NCBI GenBank assembly: GCA_021234155.1
Contig: JAJEKV010000008.1
Coordinates: 18,329,570-18,393,569, forward strand
Reading direction: 5' to 3'
Source of the DNA: Isoetes taiwanensis
Lineage: Eukaryota; Streptophyta; Lycopodiopsida; Isoetales; Isoetaceae
DNA length: 64,000 nucleotides
Numbering within the stretch: position 1 is the first letter of the stretch; every line of letters begins with the position of its first letter. Position numbers and translations under genes: made by a program. The notes beneath the pieces are model-generated. The model ran no database searches. It was not told the DNA's origin and saw only the letters and a program-made list of their open reading frames with translations. Positions 12,173 through 23,589 of the stretch are shown here, piece by piece.

Positions 12173-12865
12173 TGACGAAACACTTGAGTGTTGCCTCTTT
12201 TCTTGTCCAAAAGTTAAACAAGCATGATCTTGGCTATAAGGTTTATTTAACAGTACATTGGATAGACAATCTATTCTCTTGGCGTCATACCCGGGTGCAC
12301 GAGTCCCAGCTAAGTAGAAGGCATTTCATCTACGATCTAGTTGGCTATTGTGGTCAATCTGAGGGTATAGGCTGCACATTTTCCAAGGCATTTATTGATC
12401 TCTCGCAGTGTTATTTTTGTAGCTCAAGTAATATACTGATGGCTTATCGTTCTTCCTCCCTTGAGCGAGAAGTGAAGGACTATATTGGTATTCGATATCT
12501 TCAAATTAATTCTTATTATTAGTCTTCTATGCTAGAATAAGTACATAAAGCTCCAGGCTCGTGTTTCAGGAGCATTTTCTTGTGCTTACACAGTTAGATG
12601 AGATATGTACATCATATAATATGTACTTTTGATTAATCGGTCCTTCAAAAAAAAGTTCAAATTGTCCCCATCTGTTTCAAATTTACCATGTTACCCTTTC
12701 ATAGACAATGTATTTAAGGGCAATATGATAATTTAAAATATATAAGGGCAATATGGTAATTATTACAAGATTGATTCATCAACTAGAATAAATAAAAGGA
12801 AAATGCTCATTTAGTACCAAATAACCCAACCTTCAATAATAACATATTTGCAAAATTTATACCTT
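12173..12865. other. No recognisable gene
   Basis: A 125-codon plus-strand ORF (12145-12522) starts inside the foldback arm and has no recognisable family. After it the sequence is AT-rich and leads into a tandemly duplicated block. Confidence 0.35.
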
Positions 12866-13651
12866 GAATGTGAGGAATGATATCATTCATCATTCTTAAA
12901 CATAATCATTCAAAACTGATGTCGTAAATGAAATAAGGCACATGCCAATACAAATCCACCTTAATCTACACCAAATAACTCATGTGTCAATTCAACATTT
13001 TAATGTGCACATATACCATGATTTGCACTTCCCAAATGAGGCACATGTCAATTTACATATACACACATTTCAATTTACATGTCACAACTTATTGAGACGA
13101 ATCACATAAACATACCACATCGCAATTGCAAGGCTTAGTTTTCTCAAAACGTCTACATCATCAGATATTCCACCCTAATTTACACCATAGATGTCTATAG
13201 ATTACGTTAGTGAAAGTCCAGATAATCAACACATGTCATTTTCATGCCACGTGTTTACAGTTTAAGCCACAAGCAATATTAATAATATCATTCATCATTC
13301 TTAAACATACTCATTCAAAATCAATGTCATAAATGACATAAGGCACATGTCAATACAAATCCACCCTAATCTATACCAAATAACCCATGTGTCAATTCAA
13401 CATTTTAATGTGCATATATACCATCATGATTTGCACTGACCCAAATGATTAATAAGGCACATGTCAATTTACATGTGCACACATTTCAATTTACATGTCA
13501 CAACTTATTGACACGAATTCCATAGATGTAACCACATCGCAATTGCAAGGTCTAGTTTTCTCAAGACATCTACATCAATAAATATTTCATATTGTAATAA
13601 AGAAACCGAACACGTGTTGAGTGATTTTCTCAAGACGTCTACATCAGCAAA
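12866..13651. repeat. Tandemly duplicated AT-rich block, the Helitron target
   Basis: About 12,866-13,200 and 13,285-13,620 are direct copies sharing TATCATTCATCATTCTTAAA, AGGCACATG.CAATACAAAT, TGTCAATTCAACATTTTAAT and TCGCAATTGCAAGG. The same family resumes at 18,100-18,430 on the other side of the Helitron. That supplies paralogous versions of the uninterrupted site (ACATCACCAGATATTCTATA). Confidence 0.75.
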
Positions 13652-13669
13652 TCCTTCTATATAATAAAA
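13652..13669 (+). other. Helitron 5' terminus
   Basis: TCCTTCTATATAATAAAA, immediately after an A (13651). The start was chosen at the first TC after the host-like ACATCAGCAAA flank. Confidence 0.75.
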
Positions 13670-13917
13670 AAACAGGCATGTCCATCACGCCCTATCGACG
13701 GCCAGGAATCTGCCACTTGGCGCAATTTGATCCAAAATCAGATTAGGTTTCTCTGTACCTGATTGCTCCTATTCCTCAATCGCCAAACACCGAAAACCGC
13801 CGGAGGAAGAGCTAAAGAAAAAAAAAATTTCCTTTCCTTGACAAAAAAAAAGCTCTTCAATAACAGCCGTAAAAAATTAATTCGAAGCATTAATTACCGG
13901 TGGATATATTGGAAACC

Positions 13918-14022
13918 CAAAAAAAATTATATTTTTATGGAAACCCTTCCGGATTTTAGGAAAATTTGGAAGGGTTTTTTTTTTTTTTTTTTAATAACCC
14001 CAATGGGGGGAGATAGTGCGAG
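13918..14022. mobile_element. GGAAACCCTTCC foldback, short copy (FB1)
   Basis: ATGGAAACCCTTCCGGATTT faces TTTGGAAGGG across a short spacer. It is followed by a T-run and GGAGATAGTGCGAGCG, an end motif seen again in FB4 at 27.25 kb. It lies inside the Helitron. Confidence 0.6.
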
Positions 14023-14025
14023 CGG

Positions 14026-14100
14026 TTTTGGAAGGTCTTTACAGTCAAAATCATTATAAATGTTAAATACATAAATAAGGGAGATAAAACAAAGAACTAA
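14026..14100. repeat. Left arm of a 75-bp inverted repeat inside the Helitron
   Basis: Contains GGAAGGTCTTTACAGTCAAA and AAATACATAAATAAGGGAGA. The reverse complement occurs at 15,965-16,042. The arms enclose about 1.9 kb including the carboxylesterase exon, which suggests an older inverted-repeat element within the Helitron. Confidence 0.7.
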
Positions 14101-15129
14101 AAATCTTTGCATGCCATAGTCGCTAAAGCCCTTTTTGTGTTTTATCATTACCTGAAAAGCCTCAGCCCATGTGAACGTAGCAGCTCCACCTTTAACCGCC
14201 CGCAGGAGCTGGAAAGCGCTATAACTCAGTCGCCAAATCTTTCAAACTCTTTGCCTCCCATTCTTTTTAAACAATGCCGGGACAATCTTGAAGCTTCTAG
14301 ATTCTCGACCACGAAAATGTCTCAGACCAAATGGTAAAGACAAGGACGAAGCCTTTTCCATGAGGAGGGAGGCACGGGTGACTGTGCCCCTCACAATCTA
14401 GAGCAAGAAACGTAGATTCCTTATACACAGGTGAGAACCGCCAGAGCTCAAAACGGGGCCAAAATAATGACCAGACTTCAAGGAACAAGCAAGATCCAGC
14501 TGGCTATGGAGTTTCCAGTCCACCAGGAGAGCTCCACCTCCAGGGGCAATGTTTTATTCATCAGATCATCTGGTTCCGAGCGGCCCTAATCCACTCCACA
14601 ACAAATAGCATCAATCAGGTGAAGAAATTTTATGTTGAATCTTCATTGTCAAGGAAGAAATCTTCCGTTTAAGCCATAACTTGCTGCACAAGGCATTATT
14701 TGTTCGATCTGCCATTTGGGCATTCGAAATTTTTGCTCTAGGAGGCATTATTTGATGTGGGTTTTGCATTGCGAGTAAGAAAAAAAGAGGCACTAGGAAT
14801 CCACGATTTGGCCATTTGGGTAGTGCAAATTTATTGAAGAGCCCTGTTTTTTTAGTGTAGAAAAAGGCCACGGGGACAGAATTATGGAGTAAAAATTCTT
14901 GGCAGACTGGACGGAACATTCTAGCTGGATTGATCCCGACGTGGGTCTGCTCCATCATCACGAAGCAGTTTCTTGAGCACAGAGTACCGCCATCGCCCAT
15001 GCTCGGTCTGTTGCAGATTTGTATTCAAAGCAAAAAAATGGATATGGGTTTTGCTTGCCGGGATTCCGGGATTTTTTTTGTCTTACTCTTGTTCGGGCTA
15101 TTTCTTTCCTGTAAATGATGATATTTCAG

Positions 15130-15308
15130 GTCTGAATCTGCCTTCTACTCTTGTGATTGTGGGTGATCATGATATTCTTCAGGATTGGCAGATCAGATAT
15201 GTTGAAGGCATGAAGAAGGCAAATAAGGATGTTGATCTGAAATTTTACAAAGGTGTTGTTCATGCCTTCCACAGTTTTCACACTTACAAGTTATCTCATC
15301 AGGGATGA
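15130..15308 (+). pseudogene. Carboxylesterase (CXE, alpha/beta-hydrolase) last exon
   Basis: After an intron-like tract ending TATTTCAG, the frame reads LNLPSTLVIVGDHDILQDWQ, then IRYVEGMKKANKDVDL and YKGVVHAFHSF, and stops. This matches the C-terminal end of plant CXE/GID1-like hydrolases (PPxLVxVGxxDxLxDWQxRYxEGLKKAGKxV...VHGFxxF). The Asp of GDHD and the His of VVHAFH sit at the positions of the catalytic acid and histidine. The oxyanion HGGG and GDSAGG parts are absent from upstream sequence. It lies inside the Helitron, so it is read as a captured exon and not a gene. Confidence 0.78.
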
Positions 15309-15689
15309 CATCTGTAACTTTCTTAATCAACATTGATAGTCCCTGCTACATATTCTTCTCTTCTGGCTGAACCATTAGCTACAATATATTTTCTTATGCA
15401 ATTCCGATATTGTGACATGTCCAGAATTATCTTATTCCATTCTTTTTCTGTCCTTTTATGAGACACGTCGATGTGCATTCCCGTAGCAATTTTGCGAGGA
15501 CCTTACACTGGAAAACTTGTTAAGGGGCAATGTTGTTAAAGGTTTACTTATTTTTGTGACCTTAGAAAACAATTCAATGTACAATCCTAGCTTGATATGT
15601 GCACAATGAAATAACCCACCTTCACTCGATGGACGTGCGCCTTAATGTCGGGCGTCCGTGTCGAAAAGTGTGAGCCATAAAGGCTCACG

Positions 15690-15898
15690 TGTGTGTTTTT
15701 TTTTTTAAAAAAAATTCCGTGGAAACCCTTCCTGTTTTCCACGGAAACCCTTAAGATTTTCCAATATGGAAACCCTTCCGGCTTTCCATGGAAACCCTTC
15801 CGAATTTCAGAGAATGGAAAACCGGAAGGGTTTCCATGAAAATCCGGAAGGGTTTCCATAGGAGCCCAACCCAAATCGAGCGTACTTAGAACCATCGT
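15690..15898. mobile_element. GGAAACCCTTCC foldback (FB2)
   Basis: At least four forward GGAAACCCTT units face two reverse AAGGGTTTCCAT units, which would fold into a long hairpin. It ends with GGAGCCCAACCCAAATCGAG and ACTTAGAACCATCG. Their reverse complement starts FB3, so those are the family termini. Confidence 0.75.
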
Positions 15899-15964
15899 TC
15901 CAAAACAATTGTATTTATGCTTCAGATGCTCATCTCATGATAGATTGTTTATTTGTTTCTTTTG

Positions 15965-16042
15965 TTCTTTGTTTTATCTCCCGTATTTATGTATTTAACA
16001 TTTATATAACTTGATTTTGACTGTAAAGACCTTCCAAAACAG
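15965..16042. repeat. Right arm of the 75-bp inverted repeat
   Basis: TCTTTGTTTTATCTCCCGTA ... TGACTGTAAAGACCTTCC is the reverse complement of 14,026-14,100. Direct copies of GCTTCAGATGCTCATCTCAT flank this arm (about 15,920 and 16,053). Confidence 0.7.
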
Positions 16043-16099
16043 TTGTATGTATGCTTCAGATGCTCATCTCATGATAGATTGTTTATTTGGTGTGCAAAG

Positions 16100-18070
16100 C
16101 AAACTCAAGCTAGAGTCAGCAGGGCATTTGTTGATGTTTCAAGTGTAATCTATGGTAAAAGCTAGAATGCTGAAAACTCTGCTAACCTTGACGAATTGGT
16201 ATCAGATGTGATGAAGTTTCTGAAGTTGATGGCATGCCCCTATGAGCCAGCCTCAAGCGACTTGTTACTTTTAGCTTTTTAGCCTTTGTTTATGTTTATA
16301 ATTGCCTCTGGTTATTGTAGCTCCTTGCTCAGTTGGTAGCCAAGCTGTGAATGCCTTTTTCTTCCCATGTGAATGCTTTATTCTTTTTCCATATAGTTGC
16401 TGGCATAGCCAGGCCTACTGTAAGTCTTAAGCTCGAAGCTGAATGGGAGCTGAACATTCTAAAGTTCCTTCTGCGTTCATCAATCATATTTCTGAAAATT
16501 TTCCATTTGTGCTTAATCATATGAATTACTTGCAGTGAGCCTGGAGCAATTTAAAGCTGATGAGTTTGGTGAAAAACATTGTCAAGAGCTTGCGTAGGGT
16601 GACCAATTGTATTCATCAAATTGGAATTCCAAGGGCCTTTCAACTGTAAACATGCCAGTAGGCTAATTGTTTAATGCTTGACCATACATATGCAGTGTGC
16701 CAACAACATTTTTGTAATTCTCATACTTGATAGTATGTTGAATATGAAGGACGTCATGATCTGGGCCAAGCTTTTGTAGTGGGATGCAGATGAAAATCAA
16801 TTTGAATTCTCAAAGTAATGGCAGTTTTGAAGTATAGTCATGATGATGAGACAATCTCTTGGCAGATTTTAGGCATGACATTCAATGTTTCCTCGCTATA
16901 AACAAAAGCTTCAGTGGCTATTCTTAGATTCAATCAATATAATTATCTTGTTCTATATGTTTACCATTGTATTTATTCTAGAAAGTAGGAAGCAATGATT
17001 AGGCAGCAAATGAGAGAACTTGCTAAATCAAAGTAGGAGACTCTTTGATGCAGAACAAAGACCTTCTAAGTAGTCTAGAAGTTTATTATTCAATGCTCAT
17101 TTTGTTCTATATTTAAAAGCGTACAGTAGTATGTCTGAGAAAATTGTGAAAATTAGAGTAGCATGTCTGCATGTTTATTGCAGCAGTTAAGGCCTACCAT
17201 GGAGCCAGCCTTGGCCGAAGCCAGGGAAGTTAGCACCAACCGATGGGTTTAGAGACTTAAATTCCTGTTCTACGAGCATCATATTGCTCTCACAATAACT
17301 ACTCTAATGTACCAGACATGGCATTAGATTATTGATCAGATTGAAGCCAAACTTTGTTCTGTATATGTTTCCAATGAATTGTAGTGGCAACTTATAAGTT
17401 AATGAGCCGTGACATTGTGTGGACATTTGATAAAAAAAGGTTGAATAGTAGTGACTGGTTGTTTGGTACCAGGAATGATCGTAACCCTACGTAAGAAGAC
17501 TCGATATTCCTCTTGGCGCAAGTAGTTTAGTCAAATTAACTGCTCAACGCTCTTGCATCTTTGTGTTCTCACAGGTCCCTTATATATAGGTTCCTTATAG
17601 AGCTCACGGCCCAGCTAGCACACTATAACGTGGGATTGGGCGCCCACGTCCAATGTTCATGGGGCACCAATAATTACACGTTGTCCAATGACTATGGGTG
17701 ATGACTATGCCTAATGACTATGCATAATGCGCACTTTGGGGCACGTGGTGTTAAAAATGTCTCTTTAGAACAATAACAACAACATCGTCATGGGCTTTTT
17801 GCCAGGCTAATGTGTTACAGAATGGCAATTTCCACAAAAAATACTACAACCACATGTAATTGAATACTATAGAAGCTCTGAATGTCTAGAACGTTCTAGG
17901 GGAGCTTTTGTGACTCCGTTTCTATATATCAGTGTGATTGTAGACACCTTAGAACAAAACTATTTTAACCCTGCTTCTGCGTATTGTTTGTGCAGAACAC
18001 ATTGTTCATCGCAGAATAGCAAAAAATGATGCCGCGCAGACGGAGAGAGCAGACTTTAGAAAAACAGGAA
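16100..18070. other. Helitron interior, no identified gene
   Basis: Several short frames (for example a MIRQQMRELAKSK peptide near 16,995) look like exon scraps, but none can be assigned. No RepHel motifs were seen. Confidence 0.4.
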
Positions 18071-18099
18071 GCCGCCCGTTAGGGCGGCCGCTTTTCTAG
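18071..18099 (+). terminator. Helitron 3' hairpin and CTAG end
   Basis: GCCGCCC-GTTA-GGGCGGC forms a perfect 7-bp stem with a 4-nt loop (18071-18088). The spacer CGCTTTT and terminal CTAG follow, then host T. In Helitrons this hairpin acts as the rolling-circle termination signal. Confidence 0.85.
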
Positions 18100-18430
18100 T
18101 ATTCTATAATATTGAAAGAAAGAAACCAAAACACATGTCAAGTGCACCTAAATAGTAAGGAAGAAACTAAGGCACGTGTCAATTTACATGTACACACATT
18201 TCAATTTACATCATGTCACGACTTATTGACACGAATTCCATAGATATATTGCAAGATCTAGTTTTCTCAAGACGTTTACATCACCAGATATTCTATAATA
18301 TTGTAATAAAGAAACCGAAACACGTGTTGAGTCCTTTCTTCAAGACGTCTACATCACCAGATATTCTATAATATTATAATAAAGAAACTGCAACACGTGT
18401 TGAGTGCACCTAAATAGTAAGGAAGAAACT
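18100..18430. repeat. Repeat family flanking the Helitron on the right
   Basis: Same family as 12,866-13,651. Within it, TCTATAATATT.TAATAAAG and ACACGTGTTGAGT recur with a period of about 75 bp. These copies show the empty target site of the Helitron. Confidence 0.7.
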
Positions 18431-19180
18431 AAAATGCGAACAGAAAAGGCAAAGGAATTAGATAGGAAGGAAAACTTGTAGGGGCATCTTGGTAGTTTTT
18501 TCTACTAAAATGCATTTGGTAAAAGTTGGTCACATTCCAACAGTTAGGCTCGCTAGTAAAGTGAGATGAGACTCATGCAAAAATAAGAGCGGGCATTGAA
18601 TCACTATTAGATTTTCTCATGATACAACAAGAACTTGTTCATGATATCATGAGTAATAATTTGGGGTGGGTTGGTTGGTCACTCTATATGATCTTGAATT
18701 TGATTTCCCATGAGGACATGGTAATGTGGGATGAAGGTTTCAACTTTGACTTCTCTTGAGAACATGTAATAGAGCAGTCCAATTGGTAGAAAATGGACTG
18801 CATAATTTCTCAAAGGAAAGTTGTGACATTCTTCACATGGAAATCGTGCCAATGAGAAGTGACATTTTTCCAATAGAGTTTAGTGCTTTGGTGATCCTAT
18901 AGAAAAAATCGTAAAAGGTATTAGGAAAGACTAACCAGAAACGTTATTAACAATCTCCGTTAAACAAACAGATGTGCCCACACTTTTTGAGCATCTGATA
19001 TAGAATGTAGACAAGAAATTGAATACAATCTTAATTGCCTATCGTTACAATATTGAACCATTGATGTTCCAACATTAACAATGCCTCAGGGCACAACAGG
19101 AGGTGCAAGTTTTGCCTATCTCTTTTGCTGCTCATACATGGCATGAACATGTCACACTCATAACATCTCGTCAATCCAGG
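18431..19180. other. Downstream flank of the Misato gene
   Basis: No coding sequence recognised. It would contain the Misato 3' UTR and polyadenylation region on the minus strand. I could not pick out a decisive signal. Confidence 0.4.
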
Positions 19181-22100
19181 TCAATAACTGCTCCCATTAC
19201 CAATCTTCAAGGAAGCTGTCATATCAGCAAGTGCATTCCCAAGATCATCAGCTTCTGCCTCGTGAAAACCCCAATTTGTAAGAAGCATTTTTCCAACTGC
19301 ACCCCTCTTAAGTCCAAATTGATAAAGGTTAGTCATGTTCTTCTCAATATATGGCACGATAGCAGCTGACATACTCAATCTTGATCCAACTGGAATATGG
19401 AAAACATTAAGCCCTCCCCTGCCGCAATTGCCTCCCGTCCCTGCATGCACTATATTGCCATATGAACCAACCGAAGGCCCAAAAAGGCAAGGGAAGGGCA
19501 GTGGAATAGGCAATGGACACAATGCAGAAGAGATGTGGAAAGCCGGGCTACCAAACCTCTTCCCAGCCTCTAAAACTTTCGTGAGTACATGTGGAATAGG
19601 TGCAATCCCTTCGCATCCTGTTATTGGCACAGAAGCAACCCGTCAAGTACTCTGAGGTTTTTTTATTAGCTAATAACATAGAAAATACCTGCAATTCTAG
19701 CCCCCTGAAAAACGACAAAATCAGCCGACTGGTCCACCTTTGTCACATCCACAATATCTGAATTCAAAGGTTCGAGCTGCCCTATGTTGAAAATGCCTTG
19801 TCCAGTATCTAAAAAAATAATAGTTGATCAAGCTTCTAAATTAGAAGCATAAGAAACATGGTGTATACCTGCTAAAGGAGGCATGGGTAGAGCAGAATAA
19901 AAAGCAGCTGCTTTTCTGGCTGATGAACAAGAAAGAACACCCATCATGTTCCCAATATTACAGCTGCCACTATGAGAGCTCCCCAATCCAACATGTTCAT
20001 TTCTATTCATTCTGAAAGGCAGTGTGATGTTGCTAATAGCTGCAGCATACACCGCACTGCTATGGAAGGGCTTAGAATTGTCCACTATCAAATTCCTTGC
20101 AAAACTACCTGGGTGATAAGATGAATGGTAACATTAGAACAGCAAGAACATGCACAATGCTAAAGAGAGATGTTGTAATGTTTCAAATATTTTACTTCCA
20201 CCAAGATCAGCAAGCCCAACTGGAACAATGAGATCAGTTAAAGCAGAAAGAGATGCAAACGAGACAGCATCATGAAGCTTGTTCATGGAAGTGTAGTCAT
20301 TTGAGGTATTATGCAGTGGAGGACGGGCAGTAAACAGCAACATGGGGGTTCGTTCATATTCATCCACTAACATTTCCATAATATCAGCTGCAACTCCAGC
20401 AAAGCCATCAGAAACATCAACAAAAAGTTGAAAGCCCTGCAGAACAACCGCAATCATTAACACTGTCTCAGTGGAAAAGTCTACTTATAGTGGACTTAAG
20501 AGTGCTGCTAAACGTTCTTTAGTGCAGGTAAATCTTGTTGAGCATTACAGTACCCAAGATCCTTATCAACCTTGTTAGGAAATATTGTTATACAATAGGT
20601 GTTCAGGGCAATGTAGCCAAATTGAGCATAGTGATATAATATTTCCCTTATCCAAGTTTATAAACAGAATTGTGTGACCAGTTTCTGCTGAAGCACAATA
20701 ATGCATCCTATCATCTGCAAGGCTCTTGCTTGAGGAGTCAGTGCCATGATTACGCGTGCAAACCATGTTTGGACTTTTTATAGGTGTATCCTAATGCCCT
20801 ATTGGCCTTCATTTGCTGCTGTTCAATATGGCACATGAAGAAAATATGCCCTTTTGAAGGATCTTAGGAATCTTCGGCTAATCCAACAAAAATTGATGCA
20901 TGTCGATCAACGCCCTGATATATCTTAGTAACATAAGGACATGCTAATTGATGACCATTTAAAGAATGAAAACTACCAGAAGTATGGGCTGAAATTATTA
21001 ACTGTGTATAATTAGCAATAATAAGAAGAATTAAATATAATTTCACAGCCATAAAGGAATTGTTAGAAACTAGGCAAGGTATACGATCCTGAATGTTAAT
21101 ATAAATGCTTTTTAATAAAAAAACGCCTGCAAATGCAACACAAAACAAACTAAGCATCCATATTAGTAGGTTTGCAATCAAATATCTAGTTTAGAGTAGT
21201 TGATCCAACCTTTAGATCATTTCCACAAGGGAAGAACAAGACAACCATGTTACCTGCATATGATCACATTCTTCAGCAAATCGTCTGACTCGGTTCCTCA
21301 ATTCCTCATCACGGTCAGGCTCTTTTAGCACACCTCTGCCAACTCCAAAATCGCCAAAAGGAGTGACGCCATGCCACATGCCATGGATTTCAAACAAACT
21401 TGAGAAGTGTAGACGAGTTTTGGAGTAATCAGTCCAAAATTGGACACTGTTTTCAAGGTTTTGTACAATTGAATGATCTGTAGACAACTCCTCGTCATTG
21501 CCATTTTCAGATTCCTCCTCCTGCTCCAGCCTTTGTAGGAACTCGTTCTTTACATGCAACTCTGACCTATGTGTTGATACACGGCCACTCCTGGTAAATG
21601 GAGAAAAACCAAATGCACGTGAAACCATTAGGATGCAGAGCATAAAACAACAATTAAGACTGCTATATGCCTAGATAAAAAAACCAAAACGTTAATTATG
21701 TTCTACAATTTTGAGTGATTATGTTTCATATGCTTGTGGAGGCATCCAAAGAATCCTTTGATAAATGTGTATTGTTATTGGCCTATATAGAGACTTTAAT
21801 AACCCGATTCAGCTTTCATACAACCAAAGGAAACAAGTGCCGAACCATGTGGTAACTGATGCTGGTAAGGTTTTGGCTGATCCAGAAGAACTGACAGCAC
21901 CAAGGCCCCCTGCAAAATTGAGGCTAACACACCTCAAAGCCAAAACAATAAGCTCACAAACAAGACCTAGCTATTGAAACTGCTGTTAAACTTTCCTACA
22001 CCAAATCCTTTACCTCGTAAGTCAATTGCAATTAAACGAGGAGTGTAGGCCTTTTCCTTCTTCCATATGAAATGAAATCAGGAATTGATGAAAAACGTCA

Positions 22101-22368
22101 AATATACTTCATGGAAGAGTATATGGTAGCCTACCTCTCCAGTCCTGAAAAGAACATCAATATCTTGCCCAGAATTGTGGAATACAGCATCTGCTTCAGA
22201 ATCTTCCGAGAGTCCAAGCAATTCGTCCTGCATTAAGTGTTAGAAAATGCAACCCCTGCTTTTGTTTCTGACAAAAGATAAAGGATGAATAAGGACCTGA
22301 AAGTTCCAGAAATGAGAACCGATATAGTTGGCATAGCTGCCGACTTGGAGAGTTAGGATTTCTCTCAT
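19181..22368 (-). CDS. Misato/DML1 homologue, nine exons, 549 aa
   Basis: Exons, minus strand: 22368-22297, 22227-22135, 22059-22014, 21909-21846, 21590-21254, 20436-20196, 20108-19869, 19808-19689, 19617-19181. All have GT/AG borders and consistent phase, giving 1650 nt including the stop. The N-terminus MREILTLQVGSYANYIGSHF, then WNFQ and DELLGLSEDSEADAVFHNSG, is the tubulin-like Misato segment that opens the family. YTPRLIAIDLRG follows. The central exon holds SLFEIHGMWHGVTPFGDFGV and the next starts GFQLFVDVSDGFAGVAADIM. The C-terminal block is LCPLPIPLPFP, then NLYQFGLKRGAVGKMLLTNW. Length suits the family. Animal and yeast homologues act in spindle or mitochondrial inheritance; the plant role is poorly known. 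The last intron is only 71 nt (19688-19618). The intron before exon 6 (817 nt) is the longest. Confidence 0.93.
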
Positions 22369-22484
22369 TGTTCTCGTCGCAAAACCCTGATGGGGCTGCA
22401 AAATCTTACGGCATAATATTTTGTTTGGGAAATTTTTAGGCTTTCTAAAAATGCCCTAATTGTTAAAAAGCCCCTAATTTCATC

Positions 22485-22915
22485 GATGGTTCTAAGTACT
22501 CCCTATTTGGGTTGGGCTCCCATGGAAACCCTTCCAATTTTCCATAGAAAATAGGTGGAAACCCTTCCGGCTTTCATTAAAACAAACCCTTCCTATTTTC
22601 TATGGAACCCTTCCTATTTTCCAAAAATGGAAAATAGGAAGGGTTTCCATGGTTTGAATGAAAAATTGGAAGGGTTTCCACTTTGAAAATCGGAAGGGTT
22701 TCCTCGGAAAATGGGAAGGGTTTCCATTTTTTTTTTCCAAGGCGCACGCCGCCCAACACGCACGCCGCCATTAATGGTGCACGCTCATAAATATGCACGA
22801 CACTCAAGAATTTAAATTTTAATTCAAATGGAAACCCTTCCTATTTTCCAAACCCATGGGAAAATAGGAAGGGTTTCCACAAATGGGGGAAAATAGGAAG
22901 GGTTTCCACGTTTCA
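22485..22915. mobile_element. GGAAACCCTTCC foldback array (FB3) upstream of Misato
   Basis: It begins GGTTCTAAGTACTCCC and TTGGGTTGGGCTCCCATGG, the reverse complement of the end of FB2. Several GGAAACCCTTCC units face AGGAAGGGTTTCC units, a CG-rich AAGGCGCACGCCGCC stretch follows, and a second small inverted cluster lies at 22,825-22,915. It begins about 120 bp upstream of the Misato start codon, in the presumed promoter. The pattern predicts extended hairpins and small-RNA production. Confidence 0.78.
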
Positions 22916-22949
22916 TCAAAAAAAATTTAAGAGCACCATGAGAGATTGG

Positions 22950-23092
22950 CATTGGGAGTGGCCCTGCGTGCAGTCTTTGCCCGCATGGGCAGCTTTCGAC
23001 CTAGGGCTATTACGATAGACCTCGATAATGCAGAACGAGCAGCGTTAGATGATGTCATTCTCGAGAACCCGCATTGCTGGCTAGGGGAGACA
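22950..23092 (+). pseudogene. Possible MULE-type transposase fragment
   Basis: LGVALRAVFARMGSFRPRAI continues as TIDLDNAERAALDDVI and CWLGETQ, with a possible donor after CAG (GTGAAC). The pattern F.P..I..D.D.A...A resembles the core of MULE transposase domains (…PK.IITD.D.A...AI). It is short and isolated, and the assignment is tentative. Confidence 0.3.
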
Positions 23093-23585
23093 CAGGTGAA
23101 CCCTTTATGGAAGTTATTATGTAATGCATATCATATCGCGTAATGTATTGTCTGCAGATCGCATGTCATGTTCTTGCGTGTTCAATTCTTTACATGCAAG
23201 ACAGATTTAGTTGCCACATATCTGTGTTCGGCTTATGTGCAAAACAGGAGAGGTGCTTTTTCAATCAATCGCACGAGAGATGCCTGGTATGTTTTGTATT
23301 TGGTGATCATTTGCAAGTTGTACCTACGAAAGCCACAATGTTACCAAGGCTTAAAACTGAATTGAATTGAAGGCATGCAAACATATTGAAGCTTTAGAAT
23401 ACAAGCGATTAGTAAATTATACCAATGCCAGGGACATCCACCAGAGACCAATCAGTGATTTAAGATGTGGCGCAAGAGATCGTCTGCAAAGCAATAGGGC
23501 AAAACGTTTATGTTGCCTCCTACACGGCTGTAATGTCTGGCTTATTGCAATTCAATATCAACATCTTAATTATAAGCTTCGAATT
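23093..23585. other. No recognisable gene
   Basis: Overlapping short ORFs in several frames without family resemblance. R1 homology begins at about 23,590. Confidence 0.4.
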
Positions 23586-23589
23586 CACC

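Larger units (their letters stand above)
13652..18099 (+). mobile_element. Non-autonomous Helitron, 4.45 kb, carrying a gene fragment
   Basis: The 5' end TCCTTCTATATAATAAAA is preceded by A. The 3' end is a GC-rich hairpin, seven bases, then CTAG followed by T. This is the classic Helitron signature: TC start, CTRR end, insertion between A and T, no target duplication, no terminal inverted repeats. The flanks match each other's neighbours in the surrounding repeat (left ..ACATCAGCAAA, right TATTCTATAAT). No Rep/helicase ORF is present, so it must be mobilised in trans. Inside are a carboxylesterase last exon, two foldbacks of the GGAAACCCTTCC family and a 75-bp inverted repeat. Gene-fragment capture is a known Helitron habit; that this exon was acquired that way is inference. 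Confidence 0.85.

Noticed and set aside
19335-21977. Plus-strand ORFs at 19,335-19,655 and 21,765-21,977
   Set aside because: They lie antisense to Misato exons and splice regions and have no support of their own.
22500-22740. Evenly spaced repeats resembling a CRISPR array
   Set aside because: The units are GGAAACCCTTCC inverted clusters that face each other with similar, non-unique spacers, in a plant genome. This is a foldback element.
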